NCBI RefSeq assembly: GCF_900243745.1
Contig: NZ_LT984798.1
Location: forward strand, 1,668,501 to 1,732,500
Source: Desulfovibrio sp. G11
Lineage (GTDB): Bacteria; Desulfobacterota; Desulfovibrionia; Desulfovibrionales; Desulfovibrionaceae
Reading direction: 5' to 3'
DNA length: 64,000 bases
The notes beneath the pieces were generated by a model, which made no database searches, was not told the origin of the DNA, and saw only the letters and a list, made by a program, of their open reading frames with translations. The translations under genes were made by a program, and so were the position numbers. Below, piece by piece: positions 8,000-17,433 of the stretch; the first letter of the stretch is position 1; every line of letters begins with the position of its first letter.

Positions 8000-9403
8000 T
8001 TATGGCCGTGCGGCCTTGTGGCAAAGTTCGTAAAACCCTTCGGCCAGGGTGGGATGGGCGTGAATGGTGTGCGCCACATCGTCAACCTTGGCTCCCATGC
8101 GGATTGCCAGCCCGGCCTCGGCGACAAGGTCCGTGGCGTGCGGCCCGCAGAGGTGCGCGCCAAGAATGGTATTGTTTTCAGCATGGGCCACAAGCTTGAA
8201 TACCCCGGCGATTTCTCCCATTGCGTGGGCCTTGCCGAGTTCCCTTACCTGCAAAAGCGTGCAGCGGACAGGCAGACCGGCGGCCAGGGCCTGTTCTTCA
8301 GAAAGACCCACGCAGCCGATTTCAGGCGTGGTGAAAATGGCCGAAGGCACAACGCTGTAGTCGCAGGGGGCGGGAGAATCAAGGTGGGCCACCACATGCT
8401 CGGCTTCGGCAGAGGCCATGTGGGCCAGCATGATTTTTTCCGGGCCGAGAACGTCGCCAATGGCAAACACACCGGGAACAGAGGTTTGCAGGCAGTCGTC
8501 CACCTCAATCCAGCCGCGCGGCGTCACGGCAATGCCCGCTTCGGCAAGGCCGAGGCCTTCAGTGTTGGGCACCCGGCCCACGGTGACAAAAACCGACTCC
8601 ACATCCAGCATGGCCGCTTCAGCCGGGGCATCGCCCCTGGGCCGCGAGGGGCTTACGGCAAGTTTTGCCACGCCCTGTTCCACAGTGGCGGCACTGACAG
8701 TTTTGCCAAGCTCCACACGTATGCCCGCCTTTTTCATCTCGCGCAGCAGCAGCTTGCTCATTTCGGCATCCACCGAAGGGATGGGCAGCAGGCGGTCCTG
8801 TCCTTCAATGACAGTGACCTGTGCGCCGAAGGAGCGGAAAATGCAGGCCATTTCGCAACCGATAACGCCGCCGCCCACAATGGCGATGCTGGTAGGCACA
8901 TGCTCCAGGGCAAGAGCGTCGTCGCTGTTGAGGATGTGTTTGTGATCGGCAGGCAGGGAGGGCAGGTCGAGCGGGCGTGAGCCGGTAGCGATGATGACGT
9001 TGTCGCTTTCTACAAGCACAGTGCCTTCCTGCGTGCTTACGGCCACTTCCCTGGCGCTGACAACCCTGCCGCGCCCGCGCACGATGGTGATCTTGAGGCT
9101 GGCGCAGGTTTTTTCAAGGCCGGTGGTCAGAAGACCGATGACGTTTTTTTTGCGCGCCAGCAGGTCGGGCATGGATATGGAGGCATCAGCATTGCCGGTG
9201 ATGGCGTAGTTGCCCATATGGCGTATTTTTTCAAGGGCATCGGCAGAGCTTTTGAAGGTCTTGGTGGGGATGCAGCCCGTGTGCAGGCATGTGCCGCCCA
9301 CGGCCGCGCTTTCCACAAGGGTGACGCTGTGCCCGGCGCGGGCCGCCGCAAAGGCCGCCATGTGGCCGCCGGGGCCGCTCCCGATGATGGTCAGTTTTTT
9401 CAT
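8000..9403 (-). CDS. lpdA: Dihydrolipoyl dehydrogenase (E3 / L-protein)
   Basis: 467 residues, normal length for the family. FAD-binding GSGPGG at the N-terminus, redox disulfide motif GGTCLHTGCIPTK, NAD-binding GGGVIGCE, second FAD motif VFAIGD and the C-terminal HAHPTLAE with the catalytic His-Glu pair are all visible. It reoxidises dihydrolipoyl groups with NAD+. Its upstream neighbour gcvH (gap about 170 bases) points to the glycine cleavage system, or its reverse, as partner. GAGG lies seven bases before the ATG. The cytosolic enzyme forms homodimers in the family. Confidence 0.95.
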   Translation of the reverse strand: MKKLTIIGSGPGGHMAAFAAARAGHSVTLVESAAVGGTCLHTGCIPTKTFKSSADALEKIRHMGNYAITGNADASISMPDLLARKKNVIGLLTTGLEKTCASLKITIVRGRGRVVSAREVAVSTQEGTVLVESDNVIIATGSRPLDLPSLPADHKHILNSDDALALEHVPTSIAIVGGGVIGCEMACIFRSFGAQVTVIEGQDRLLPIPSVDAEMSKLLLREMKKAGIRVELGKTVSAATVEQGVAKLAVSPSRPRGDAPAEAAMLDVESVFVTVGRVPNTEGLGLAEAGIAVTPRGWIEVDDCLQTSVPGVFAIGDVLGPEKIMLAHMASAEAEHVVAHLDSPAPCDYSVVPSAIFTTPEIGCVGLSEEQALAAGLPVRCTLLQVRELGKAHAMGEIAGVFKLVAHAENNTILGAHLCGPHATDLVAEAGLAIRMGAKVDDVAHTIHAHPTLAEGFYELCHKAARP

Positions 9404-9572
9404 ATCGTTACCTCGTGCTGGCTTGCGCAGGTTTTATGATCCAGGGCTTTTTGCCCGGGGAGTGCATCACGATGGGGCGTTGTTTTCAGTGGCATACCAT
9501 AAGGACGTGTGCCTGTCGTCAGGTGCCGTATTCCCTTGTTCGTGGCGCAAAATGACCTGTTTGTAAACAGCC

Positions 9573-9965
9573 TCAGGCCTGTGACTTCAGGTGGGTCCGG
9601 TATTCTTCGGCGGAAAGCAGCGGCACGGCATTGTCGCCTTCCCTGCGCAGGCGCAGGATCCAGCCCTGGCCGTAACAGTCGCTGTTGACGAGGTCCGGTT
9701 TGTTTTCAAGGTCGGTGTTGACCGCTTCTACCACGCCGGAAACAGGCGAGAACAGCGCGCTGACGGATTTCATTGATTCCACGGAGCCGAATTCTTTTCC
9801 CGCCTCAACGGCGCTGCCCACGGCGGGCATGTCCACGTAGACCACTTCTTCAAGCTGGGCCTGGGCAAAGTCTGAAATGCCCACGGTAAGGCCCTGGGCG
9901 TCTTCGCGCAGCCAGATATGCTCATCAGTATAGGAACGGTCTTCGGGCAGTGTGTAGCTGGACAT
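9573..9965 (-). CDS. gcvH: Glycine cleavage system H protein
   Basis: 130-residue lipoyl carrier. The lipoyl-lysine is K66 in FGSVESMKSVSAL, followed by the conserved beta-hairpin region SPVSGVVEAVN. It carries the aminomethyl group between the P and T proteins and is reoxidised by dihydrolipoyl dehydrogenase, encoded just downstream. gcvP and gcvT are not in this window. A good GGAG precedes the ATG. A terminator-like stem ends only about 25 bases before the start codon, which suggests either an upstream terminator with a very short leader or attenuation. Confidence 0.95.
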   Translation of the reverse strand: MSSYTLPEDRSYTDEHIWLREDAQGLTVGISDFAQAQLEEVVYVDMPAVGSAVEAGKEFGSVESMKSVSALFSPVSGVVEAVNTDLENKPDLVNSDCYGQGWILRLRREGDNAVPLLSAEEYRTHLKSQA

Positions 9966-9989
9966 GGGTTCTCCTCATTATCGGGTGTG

Positions 9990-10028
9990 AAAAGCCGCCG
10001 CGCCTCCCGTAGTGTGGGGCGCGGCGGC
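9990..10028 (-). terminator. Terminator-like stem in the gcvH leader
   Basis: An 11-bp perfect GC stem (9994-10004 with 10018-10028) followed on the minus strand by four Ts. It lies between the osmC-like gene and gcvH and ends about 16 bases before the gcvH ribosome binding site. It may end the osmC transcript or act as an attenuator for gcvH. Confidence 0.72.
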
Positions 10029-10159
10029 GGTCCTGACAGGGCGGGGTGTGTCAACCTGGCATGCGTTGCGGCGGCAGGGGCGTGATCTGCCTGCCTGACG
10101 GGAACTTGCGTGGTCGTGGCATAGCCGTCCTTTCAGGGTAGTGGTGCTTGCACTGCGGG

Positions 10160-10621
10160 CTATTGCGGGGCAGCCTCTCCATCCTGCAGGGGATAGTTGT
10201 AACGCTGTCCGTTGAGTACGAAGCTGTAGTTTATCTTGCTGCTGGCCTTGAGCATGTTGGCTACAGAGCAGTATTTTACAGCGCCAAGCTCAAAGGCGCG
10301 CACGAACCTCTCAAGACTGATTCCGGTGCCTTCAACAGTGTACTCCACATTGATCTCGGTAAAGATCTGCGGGATTTCTTCACGGCGCACGGCATCGGCC
10401 GTGATGGTGAAGCTCGTGTATTCCAGGCGCATCTTGTTCATGGCATGGCCCACTTCAATGCCGGTGCAGCCAGCCAGGGAAATGAGCAGCATTTCCATGG
10501 GGCGCACACCCTGATTGCTGCCCCCGTAGATGGCCGAGGCATCCATAACCAGGCTGTGGCCGTCGGAGTCCTTGCCTTCAAAAACCATGTTTCCTTTCCA
10601 TTCCACGTTAATCTTTGCCAT
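10160..10621 (-). CDS. OsmC/Ohr-family protein
   Basis: 153 residues with the OsmC-family fold signature: first conserved cysteine C52 in SLAGCTGIEV on the long helix, second cysteine C118 in AVKYCSVANML. OsmC/Ohr proteins are thiol-dependent peroxidases acting on organic hydroperoxides. Proteins this close to YhfA may have other roles. It starts 12 bases after the symporter stop, so before the IS insertion it was probably co-transcribed with the transporter. Loss of that transcript may affect it, unless the IS drives expression. Confidence 0.85.
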   Translation of the reverse strand: MAKINVEWKGNMVFEGKDSDGHSLVMDASAIYGGSNQGVRPMEMLLISLAGCTGIEVGHAMNKMRLEYTSFTITADAVRREEIPQIFTEINVEYTVEGTGISLERFVRAFELGAVKYCSVANMLKASSKINYSFVLNGQRYNYPLQDGEAAPQ

Positions 10622-12075
10622 GGTGCAAAATCCTTATATCATAGATGGTTGTTGGCGTTCAGTGCTGAAGATAAGGGCCACCCAGGCACAGAGCACAACG
10701 AGGAAGGCTGTCATACCCCAAAGGCCTGTCTGGTAGAACCACGTACCGGCCGCCATAAGGGCGATAGCCAGCACGAGAGCAAGGCCGATGGAGGCATTGC
10801 GCAGCGCCCTGAGCCCGCCAGCGGGGCTTATGAAATACCAGCCCTTTTCGGCCAGCGAGACCACGGTCATGCCGATGATGTTGGCGGCCATGGCCACCCA
10901 TACAGGATGAATCTTGAGGTAAAAGCTGCCCACTGCCCAGCCGCCGAGCCAGTTCCAGATGAGGCCCGCGCCGCAGCCCGCGATGAGGGCCGTCAGTGAG
11001 CCGCGCGGTGTGGCCACGCTCCAGAACAGGGCTGCCACCATGGGGGCAAAGGTCGCGCCGTTACGGGCGGTCCAGGCAAAGATGTTCCACCAGGCGGCCT
11101 GTTCGGAGCGCAGGTAGCCAAAAAGAATCATAAGGCAGGTGAGGGCCAGCAGCGAAAGGCGGGTAAGCTTGACAAGTTTGGCATCGCTGGCGTCAGGCCA
11201 GATGGCCGAGCCCACGTCGCGGCCAAGGCTGGTCGCGCCGGAGAACTGGCAGGGGGCGCCCCAGCCAAGAGCGCAGGCCCAGATGCCCAGGGTGAACAGG
11301 CCTACCATAGGGGCAGGCAGGGTTTCCATCAGGTAGATGGGCACGGCCACAAGGCCGCGCGCGTTACCGGGGGTGACAATGGCCGCCGCAGCGCCCACAA
11401 GCACGCCCATGGCGATGAAGATGACGTTGAAGCCGCCGGCGATCAGCAAGCCCTTGCGGCCTTCGTCAGCAGTCTTGCACGAAAGGGCCATCTGAAAGGC
11501 GGCCTGGGCCAGAAGCACGTTGATCAGAAATGTGCCGAACCACGCCAGAATGGTCTGCAGGCCCACGCTGGTGAGGCTGCCGTACTTGGCGTCTGTGGTC
11601 AGCAGGGTGGTTACGGCGTCAAAACCGGGATTGATGGCGATGGCGTAGATGGCCACCGCAAACATGATCATGAAAACAAAGAAGTTGGCGGTCTGCGTCA
11701 TGGCTACGGACCACATGCCGCCCGCACTCAGGAAGACATACATGAGCGCCGCAGTGATCACCACGGCAAGCAGCATGTCCATACCGGTGATGGCGTTGAT
11801 GCACGAGGCGAAAGCCAGGGCCGTGGCCACGGACCACATCGGAAAGGTAATGGCCGTGATGCCGCCGGCAATGCCCTTGGCAGCCCTGCCGTACTTGTCG
11901 CCGATAAGGCCGGATACAGTAACCATCATGCGCTTGCGGAAGGGACCGATAAGCACCAGCGCAATGATAAGCACGTGGGTCAGTTCCGCCACGCCGTACC
12001 ACAGGGCGGAAATACCCGTGAGGTAGGACAGCTCAAGAATGGCGATATAGGTGGAGCCAGAAAACAGGCCGGTAA

Positions 12076-13398
12076 CGGGGTGTCCATAACTTTGTGTAAT
12101 CGGTTTACTTATTAAGTTGGAAATCTTTCCTCAAATTGTATGGCGAATCTGTTCAACGCTGCCTTCCAATCCCTGATGGGCATAGTCCATTTTTTGCTGA
12201 TATTTCGCAGCGCCAGCCAGAAGATTTTGAAAACGGCCTCATCGTGGGGGAAAGCCCCCTTGGCTTTGGTCACCTTGCGCAGGCTCATGTTCAGCGATTC
12301 TATGGCATTCGTCGTATAGATCACCTTCCGGATTTCCGGCGGGTAGTCAAAGAAGGGGATTATCCGCTGCCAGTGGGCCCGCCAGGATTTTGTGATGAGC
12401 GGATAACTGGAATTGTATTTGTGTTCCAGGCGCTCAAGGGCTGACTGGGCCAGTTCTGCCGTTGGCGAGCTGTATATTTCCCTCAGGTCGGCGGCAACGG
12501 TTTTACGCTCCTTCCAGCCCACGAATTTCAAGCTGTTCCGGACCAGATGCACAATGCACAGCTGGATTTGCGTTTTAGGAAATACGCTTTCAATGGCCTC
12601 CGGAAAGCCCTTAAGCCCGTCCACGCAGGCGATGAAGATGTCCTGCACTCCCCGGTTTCGCAGTTCCGTCACCACGGACAGCCAGAACTTTGCGCCCTCG
12701 TTCGGGGAGATCCACATACCCAACAAATCTTTCACGCCGCTCATGGTCACGCCAAGGGCCAGATACACCGCCTTGGTACCGACCGTGCCGGAATCGCGCA
12801 CCTTAACGTGGATGCAGTCCAGGTAAAGGATAGGATAAATGGCATCCAGAGGGCGGCCTTGCCATTGACGGACATCCTCGGCCACTCCATCGGTTACCGC
12901 GCTGATAAGCGCCGGTGAAACGTCTGTGTGATACAGCTCTTTCAGATGCCCCTGGATTTCGCGTACGCTCATGCCACGGGCATATAGCGAAATGATGCTA
13001 TCATCTAAACCTTGCCAGTGGGTCTGATGCTTTTCCACCAACTGCGGCTCAAAACTGCCGTCCCGGTCTCGAGGAATCGCAATGGGCAAAGAGCCGTTCT
13101 TCCCCTTCAAGGTTTTTTTGCTTGTGCCGTTGCGGGTGTTGCCGCTGGCGTTGGCAACTCTGCCATGTTTTTCATGCCCCAGATGGTAGGTCATCTCCGC
13201 TTGCAAAGCGCGCTCCATAACTCGCTTGGTCAGTTGTTCCAGAATGCCGTTTTTTCCCAGCAGGTCGTCGGGCTTTTGATAGTTGGCAAGCAGAGCGTCA
13301 ATTAACTCATCGGGTATATCTTTGGGGTCGACCATCATCAATCCTCCGATAATCGGGGTAACATGATTGGCCGATTACACAAAATTTCTTACACCCTC
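12076..13398. mobile_element. IS256-family insertion sequence, complete, 1323 bp
   Basis: Terminal inverted repeats of 28 bp at 12076-12103 and 13371-13398, sharing GGGTGT and TTTGTGTAATCGG with about five internal mismatches. It is flanked by a perfect 8-bp direct repeat GCCGGTAA at 12068-12075 and 13399-13406. One transposase gene fills it, on the minus strand and co-oriented with the disrupted symporter. The intact ends, duplication and open reading frame indicate a recent, probably active element. Confidence 0.96.
12112..13335 (-). CDS. IS256-family (Transposase_mut) transposase
   Basis: About 407 residues, full length for the family. The DDE catalytic residues sit in YLDCIHVKVRDSG, CVDGLKGFPEAI and NAIESLN. 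The region QIQLCIVHLVRNS between them is typical of mutator-type enzymes. Of three consecutive in-frame start codons (TTG-ATG-ATG, 13341-13333) the last is best placed, seven bases after GGAGG. The gene stops nine bases inside the left inverted repeat boundary region, using nearly all of the element. Confidence 0.95.
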   Translation of the reverse strand: MVDPKDIPDELIDALLANYQKPDDLLGKNGILEQLTKRVMERALQAEMTYHLGHEKHGRVANASGNTRNGTSKKTLKGKNGSLPIAIPRDRDGSFEPQLVEKHQTHWQGLDDSIISLYARGMSVREIQGHLKELYHTDVSPALISAVTDGVAEDVRQWQGRPLDAIYPILYLDCIHVKVRDSGTVGTKAVYLALGVTMSGVKDLLGMWISPNEGAKFWLSVVTELRNRGVQDIFIACVDGLKGFPEAIESVFPKTQIQLCIVHLVRNSLKFVGWKERKTVAADLREIYSSPTAELAQSALERLEHKYNSSYPLITKSWRAHWQRIIPFFDYPPEIRKVIYTTNAIESLNMSLRKVTKAKGAFPHDEAVFKIFWLALRNISKKWTMPIRDWKAALNRFAIQFEERFPT

Positions 13399-13786
13399 GC
13401 CGGTAATGCAGAAGGCGACGGTCCAGCGGCTGAACTTGCGCCCCCCCACAAAGAAATCTTCACCAGCCTGGGCCTTTTTTTTGGCGATCTGGCTCATAAC
13501 AATGAGCAGAAGCGTATAGGCCAGGGCCAGGCCGAACATCCAAATGGCCGAAGAAGTCATAGATTACTCCTCATGCTTCCTTAAATTTCGCGCCGCCACA
13601 GGCGGGCGCGCCCCCAATACGTTGACAGAACGGCCGTTTTTTCCAGGTGTCCGTACGGCCTGACGGTGTGCCGACATGTCGGCCTGCCGACCTGGCATCC
13701 TCTCTCGATCCCAGTTCCTCCGCCGCCGGCGGCAGGGGAACGTAGTGCTTTGCATATTCGGGTGTGTCGAAGGACACAGCCCCTAT

Positions 13787-13802
13787 AGCAAACATTGTTC
13801 CA
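13787..13802 (-). promoter_or_regulatory. Sigma-54 (-24/-12) promoter of the symporter
   Basis: On the minus strand TGGAACAATGTTTGCT, compared with the consensus TGGCAC-N5-TTGCW. GG and GC are separated by exactly ten bases. Transcription would start near 13775, giving a leader of about 215 bases before the symporter ATG. An AT-rich tract (13803-13850) lies between it and the enhancer sites, as expected for DNA bending, possibly by IHF. Confidence 0.82.
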
Positions 13803-13956
13803 AAAAGTTTTTATAATAAAAATAGATAGATATGAATATTATGAAGGGGCGGGCAAGGGGGAGGACCTGAAAAGGCCCGTGCTTGTGCTATTATGTAACA
13901 TTATGTAATATCAGGAGATCATGTTTTTAAGGCGCAATGGCGCTGCCGGGTGGGTG

Positions 13957-13996
13957 TGGTTCGTTATCGAACCATGTGGTTCATTTGTGAACCACA
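13957..13996. promoter_or_regulatory. Tandem inverted-repeat enhancer sites
   Basis: Two abutting perfect palindromes: TGGTTCG-TTAT-CGAACCA (13957-13974) and TGTGGTTCA-TTTG-TGAACCACA (13975-13996). Both have the half-site GGTTC/GAACC with a 4-base centre. They lie about 160-210 bases upstream of the sigma-54 promoter, the usual position for binding of a Fis-type enhancer-binding protein, most simply the regulator encoded next door. Confidence 0.85.
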
Positions 13997-14078
13997 GGCT
14001 CTTTTTCACAACCTGCGGGCGTTCAGAAGCAGATATGGCACAGAAGGGGGGTATACGGACGGGAGTTTGCCTTTCAGA

Positions 14079-14098
14079 GTGGTTTAATTTTGAACCAC
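14079..14098. promoter_or_regulatory. Third enhancer-type palindrome inside the regulator's 3' end
   Basis: GTGGTTTA-ATTT-TGAACCAC matches the palindrome at 13975-13996 with one half-site mismatch. It overlaps the last codons and stop of the regulator gene (VVQN-stop), so coding and operator sequence share these bases. Confidence 0.75.
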
Positions 14099-15807
14099 CA
14101 AGTCATGTTCCCGCATCTTGCGCAAGAGGGTTGCGTGCGAGATGCCCAGCGCCCGGGCTGCGGCCCGTATGCTCACCGTGTTGCGCAGGGCGTTTTCAAC
14201 ACATTGTTTTTCAAAATGGCGCATCTGCTCCCGCATGGGGGCGTTGACGGGCGGCGCTACGGAACCATTGGGCCGAACGATGCTTTCCCACACCGGGGCG
14301 CGGTTGCCTGACGACAGGCTGGCGATGGTCAGCCGTTCCATAAAGTTGGCAAGTTCGCGCACGTTGCCGGGCCAGGAATAGGCTTGCAGCATTTCTTCTT
14401 CCGCCGGGCTGAGGCTGCAGGCGCAGGAATATTTTTTGCTGAAGCAGGAAAGAAAATGCTGGGCCAGGGGCAGGATATCCTCGCATCGTTCGCGCAGGGG
14501 CGGCACGGCCAGGGGGATGACGTTGAGGCGGTAATAAAGGTCCTCGCGAAAGGTGTTTTCGCGCACCATTTTGAGCAGGTCCCTGTTGGTCATGGCAATG
14601 ATGCGCACATCCAGCCTGACGGGCTTGCGCCCGCCAATGCGGTAAATGACGCCCTCCTGAAGGGCGCGCAGCAGTTTGACCTGCAGGGTAAGATCCATTT
14701 CGCCCACTTCGTCCAGCATGAGCGTGCCTTCGTGGGCCACCTCCAGCATGCCCGCACGGGTGGCATTGGCCCCGGTGAAGCTGCCTTTTTCGTAGCCGAA
14801 CAGCTCCGCTTCCTGCAGGTGCTGGGGGATGGTGCCGCAGTTTATCTGCACCAGCGGGCCGTTGCGCCGCTTGCTGTGGTTGTGGATGTGCATGGCCACA
14901 ACCTCTTTGCCCGCCCTGTTTCGCCGGTGATGAGCACGGTGGAGTCCACGCTTCCAAGGCGGGCGGCCTCATCCAGCAAGCGCAGCATGGCAGGGTTGTG
15001 GGCGATGGTTCTGGTTCCTTTGAGGCTGGCTTCCTGAAAGGCCGCCAGCTTGCGGCGGCTGTTTTCGGCTTCTTCCTGAAGGCGGGTAACTTCCGTCATA
15101 TCCTGGGCAGACAATACGCAGCGGAAGAGGCGCTGGTCTGCGTCAAAGATGGGTGTGGTTGAAAAAATCACCTGCTTGCCGTTGCAGTCCTCCAGCAGGG
15201 TGCTGGCGCTTTTGCGTGAGTGCAGGGTTTTTTTGAGCAGTTCGGCTACAGCCTTCATGGCCGGGCTGGCCGGCTGGTTGATGGTGTCGCAATCCGGCAG
15301 GAGAAAGCGAATTTTATCGTTGGTATACAGGGCGTTGCCGTTGGTGTCGAAAATGATGATGCCGTCCGTGGCGCAGTTGATGACCGCGCTCAGCTCCCGG
15401 TTATGGCAGTCGGCGCTGCAGAATGCCTTGTAAATTTTATGGATGAGTTCTTTTTTGGTCAGCACGCCCACGAGCCTGTCGTCGTGGTCGAGCACCAGCA
15501 TTCTGTCGATGGGCATACTGCAGGCCATGCCGAACGTGGCGTCGTTGCGTATGCTCACAAGGTCCACATCCATAACTTCACTGATGGGTGTTTCAAAAGA
15601 TTTGCCCGAGCGTATGGCCTGCACAAGGCGGAATATGGTCAGAATGCCGCGCACTTTTTTGTTTTCGTCCAGAATGGGTACGCAATTGACCCCGTGGCGC
15701 TCGTAAACGGGCAGTGCGTCCTTGAGCAGGTGCCCGGGCGTCAGGGTTTCGGGATTGTCGTGCATGACTTGTTCAACAAGCATACTTTCTTCGGGCAGTG
15801 CGGGCAT
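14084..15807 (-). pseudogene. Sigma-54-dependent regulator (CBS-PAS-AAA+-Fis), frameshifted in Walker A
   Basis: The N-terminal part has a CBS pair (EQVMHDNPETL through VLTKKELIHKIY) and a PAS domain (CATDGIIIFDTNG). It runs into the AAA+ domain and is lost at GETG near 14916. The remainder continues in another frame with NCGTIPQHLQEAELFGYEKG, the sigma-54 contact loop GSFTGAN (normally GAFTGA), the Walker B region LMLDEVGEMD and a C-terminal Fis-type helix-turn-helix (SIRAAARALGISHATLLRKM). Adding one G to the GGG run restores GETGAGKEVV. The start is probably ATG 15807. It is adjacent to, and presumably activates, the symporter. It is either a true loss or a sequencing error in a short homopolymer. 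Confidence 0.88.
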
Positions 15808-16243
15808 GGAATGTCTCGGGGTTTTGATGACCGGCGCGGTTTCTTCAACGACGCTGTGCCGGCATTGCCGGGCGTGTGGAACAGTTGGGCCGGATTTGAT
15901 GCAGAGTCTGTTTTTACGCAGTATCCGGCAGTGGGCAGGCTGTCTGCCGCAGGGAGCGATTCCGGCCCTGCATGTCCGGCAAAGGAATCGCAACGGCGTA
16001 CCGCGGCTATGAAAGGCGGCAGCCGGCAGTATCTAGTTAGGTACTGCCGGGCTGTTGGCAATAGCCTGCCCGGGGCAGCCCCGTATTTTTTTACGGCAGA
16101 GAGCAGGCGCGGAAAAACCTTGTCGGCCGCGCCTGCCCAAGGCAGACGCGGCCGACAGGAAACGCGACACTGCGCGGCAGAGCTTTTTTGTTGCGCGGCG
16201 CTGCATGGCAACGGCCGGGCGGAGCAGAAAAGCTGAACCGGCT
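15808..16243. other. Intergenic region between gap and the regulator
   Basis: About 435 bases. Contents: the gap terminator (16113-16159) and a second hairpin (about 16020-16052, arms CGGCAGTA/TACTGCCG around TCTAGTTAGG) without a T-run. The regulator promoter is presumably between 15830 and 16020. No gene supported. Confidence 0.5.
16113..16159 (-). terminator. Terminator after gap
   Basis: About 19-bp nearly perfect GC stem (16118-16137 with 16141-16159) followed on the minus strand by TTTTT. It lies 85 bases past the gap stop codon and ends the gap transcript. Confidence 0.88.
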
Positions 16244-17260
16244 CTACAGGCCTTTTTCGGCCATGAGGCAGGCGAGGTCGCACACGCGGCAGGAGTAGCC
16301 CCACTCGTTGTCGTACCAGGCCACCAGCTTGACCATCTTGCCGTCCTGCACCGTGGTATAGGAAGCCTCAAGAATGGACGAGGCCGGATTGCCCTTGAAG
16401 TCCATTGAAACCAGTGCTTTGTCATTATATTCAAGAATGCCCTTGAGATAGGTTTCAGAGGCTTCCTTGAGTTTGCCCAGCAGGGTTTCCGTGTCGGTTT
16501 CCTTTTCCAGAATGCCGGTAAAGTCCACCACGGATACCGTGGGCGTGGGCACACGCAGCGAATAACCGCTGAACTTGCCCTTCAGTTCGGGAATGACCTT
16601 GGCAACGGCCTGGGCGGCTCCCGTGGACGTGGGAATGATATTGCAGGCGGCGGCGCGGGCGCGGCGCGGGTCCTTGTGGGCCATGTCCAGGATGCGCTGG
16701 TCGTTGGTGTAGGAGTGGATGGTGGTCATGTTGCCGATCTGGATGCCGAATTCCTTTTGCAGCACCAGGGCCACGGGGGCCAGGCAGTTGGTGGTGCAGG
16801 AGGCGTTGGACACGATATGGTGTTTGGCCGGATCGTATTCCTGATGGTTCACGCCCATGACGATGGTGATGTCTTCTTCCTTGGCGGGGGCGGTGATGAT
16901 GACTTTTTTCGCGCCGTTTTCAATATGCACCGAGCACTGCGAAGCCTTGCGGAAAATACCCGTGCTTTCCACAACGATGTCCACGCCGTACTGGCCCCAG
17001 GCAAGCTGTTTGGGGTCACGTTCGGCAAAGCAGTGTATCTTCCAGTCGCCCACGGTCACTTCCGCGCCGTCTATTTTGGCGTCCAGGTGCGCGCGCCCGT
17101 AAACCGAGTCGTATTCCAGCAGGTGAAAGTTGGTTTCGGCGTCAAAAAGGTCGTTGATGGCTACCACTTCCACACGGTCGCGGTAGTGCTGGTGCAGGGC
17201 GCGGAAAACCTGCCTGCCGATGCGGCCGAAGCCGTTGATGCCTATTCTGATCTTGCTCAT
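16244..17260 (-). CDS. gap: Glyceraldehyde-3-phosphate dehydrogenase (type I)
   Basis: 338 residues. NAD-binding [15 protein letters not shown] at the N-terminus, catalytic cysteine in [13 protein letters not shown], and the conserved C-terminal [12 protein letters not shown] are all present. It interconverts glyceraldehyde-3-phosphate and 1,3-bisphosphoglycerate, here likely also for gluconeogenesis. The start [10 protein letters not shown] (17260) has GAGG nine bases upstream; a start five codons earlier would overlap that site. It follows a GAF protein and the cell-shape genes. The dedicated terminator makes it the last gene of that run. Confidence 0.96.
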   Translation of the reverse strand: MSKIRIGINGFGRIGRQVFRALHQHYRDRVEVVAINDLFDAETNFHLLEYDSVYGRAHLDAKIDGAEVTVGDWKIHCFAERDPKQLAWGQYGVDIVVESTGIFRKASQCSVHIENGAKKVIITAPAKEEDITIVMGVNHQEYDPAKHHIVSNASCTTNCLAPVALVLQKEFGIQIGNMTTIHSYTNDQRILDMAHKDPRRARAAACNIIPTSTGAAQAVAKVIPELKGKFSGYSLRVPTPTVSVVDFTGILEKETDTETLLGKLKEASETYLKGILEYNDKALVSMDFKGNPASSILEASYTTVQDGKMVKLVAWYDNEWGYSCRVCDLACLMAEKGL

Positions 17261-17433
17261 ATGCGCAATCCTCATGCTGTTGAGGGAAATGTCGTATGCT
17301 GCCGTGCGCCTTTCCAGCCGGAGCAGGTCTGCTGACGGCCAATGGGGCGGTTCTTGAGGCGCAGGGCGTAGCCCCTATGGACCGGGCAGAGGAACCGCGC
17401 AGCCGCGCGGAATAGCCCGTTTATGCCCGTGTG

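Larger units (their letters stand above)
10634..13560 (-). pseudogene. Sodium:solute symporter (SSS family), split by IS256-family insertion
   Basis: The N-terminal 54 codons (13560 to 13399) and the C-terminal 477 codons (12067 to 10634) join in frame when the IS and one copy of the 8-bp duplication are removed. The result is a 531-residue SSS-family transporter, reading FCITG then LFSGSTYIAILELSYLTG across the junction. Multiple helices and the family region PCQFSGATSLGRDV are intact downstream. No other lesion is visible, so the insertion is recent. A GTG or ATG internal start could make a truncated chain lacking the first helices, probably inactive. Substrate is unknown. Start ATG 13560 has GGAG seven bases upstream. 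A sigma-54 promoter lies 230 bases upstream. Confidence 0.93.

Noticed and set aside
9966..10159. Glycine riboswitch upstream of gcvH
   Set aside because: I looked for the conserved glycine aptamer elements by eye and did not find them; only the terminator-like stem is supported. A covariance-model search (RF00504) would settle it.
13957..13996. tRNA-like T-arm (GGTTCG...CGAACC)
   Set aside because: The sequence is symmetric and repeated, with no acceptor or anticodon arms. It fits operator palindromes.
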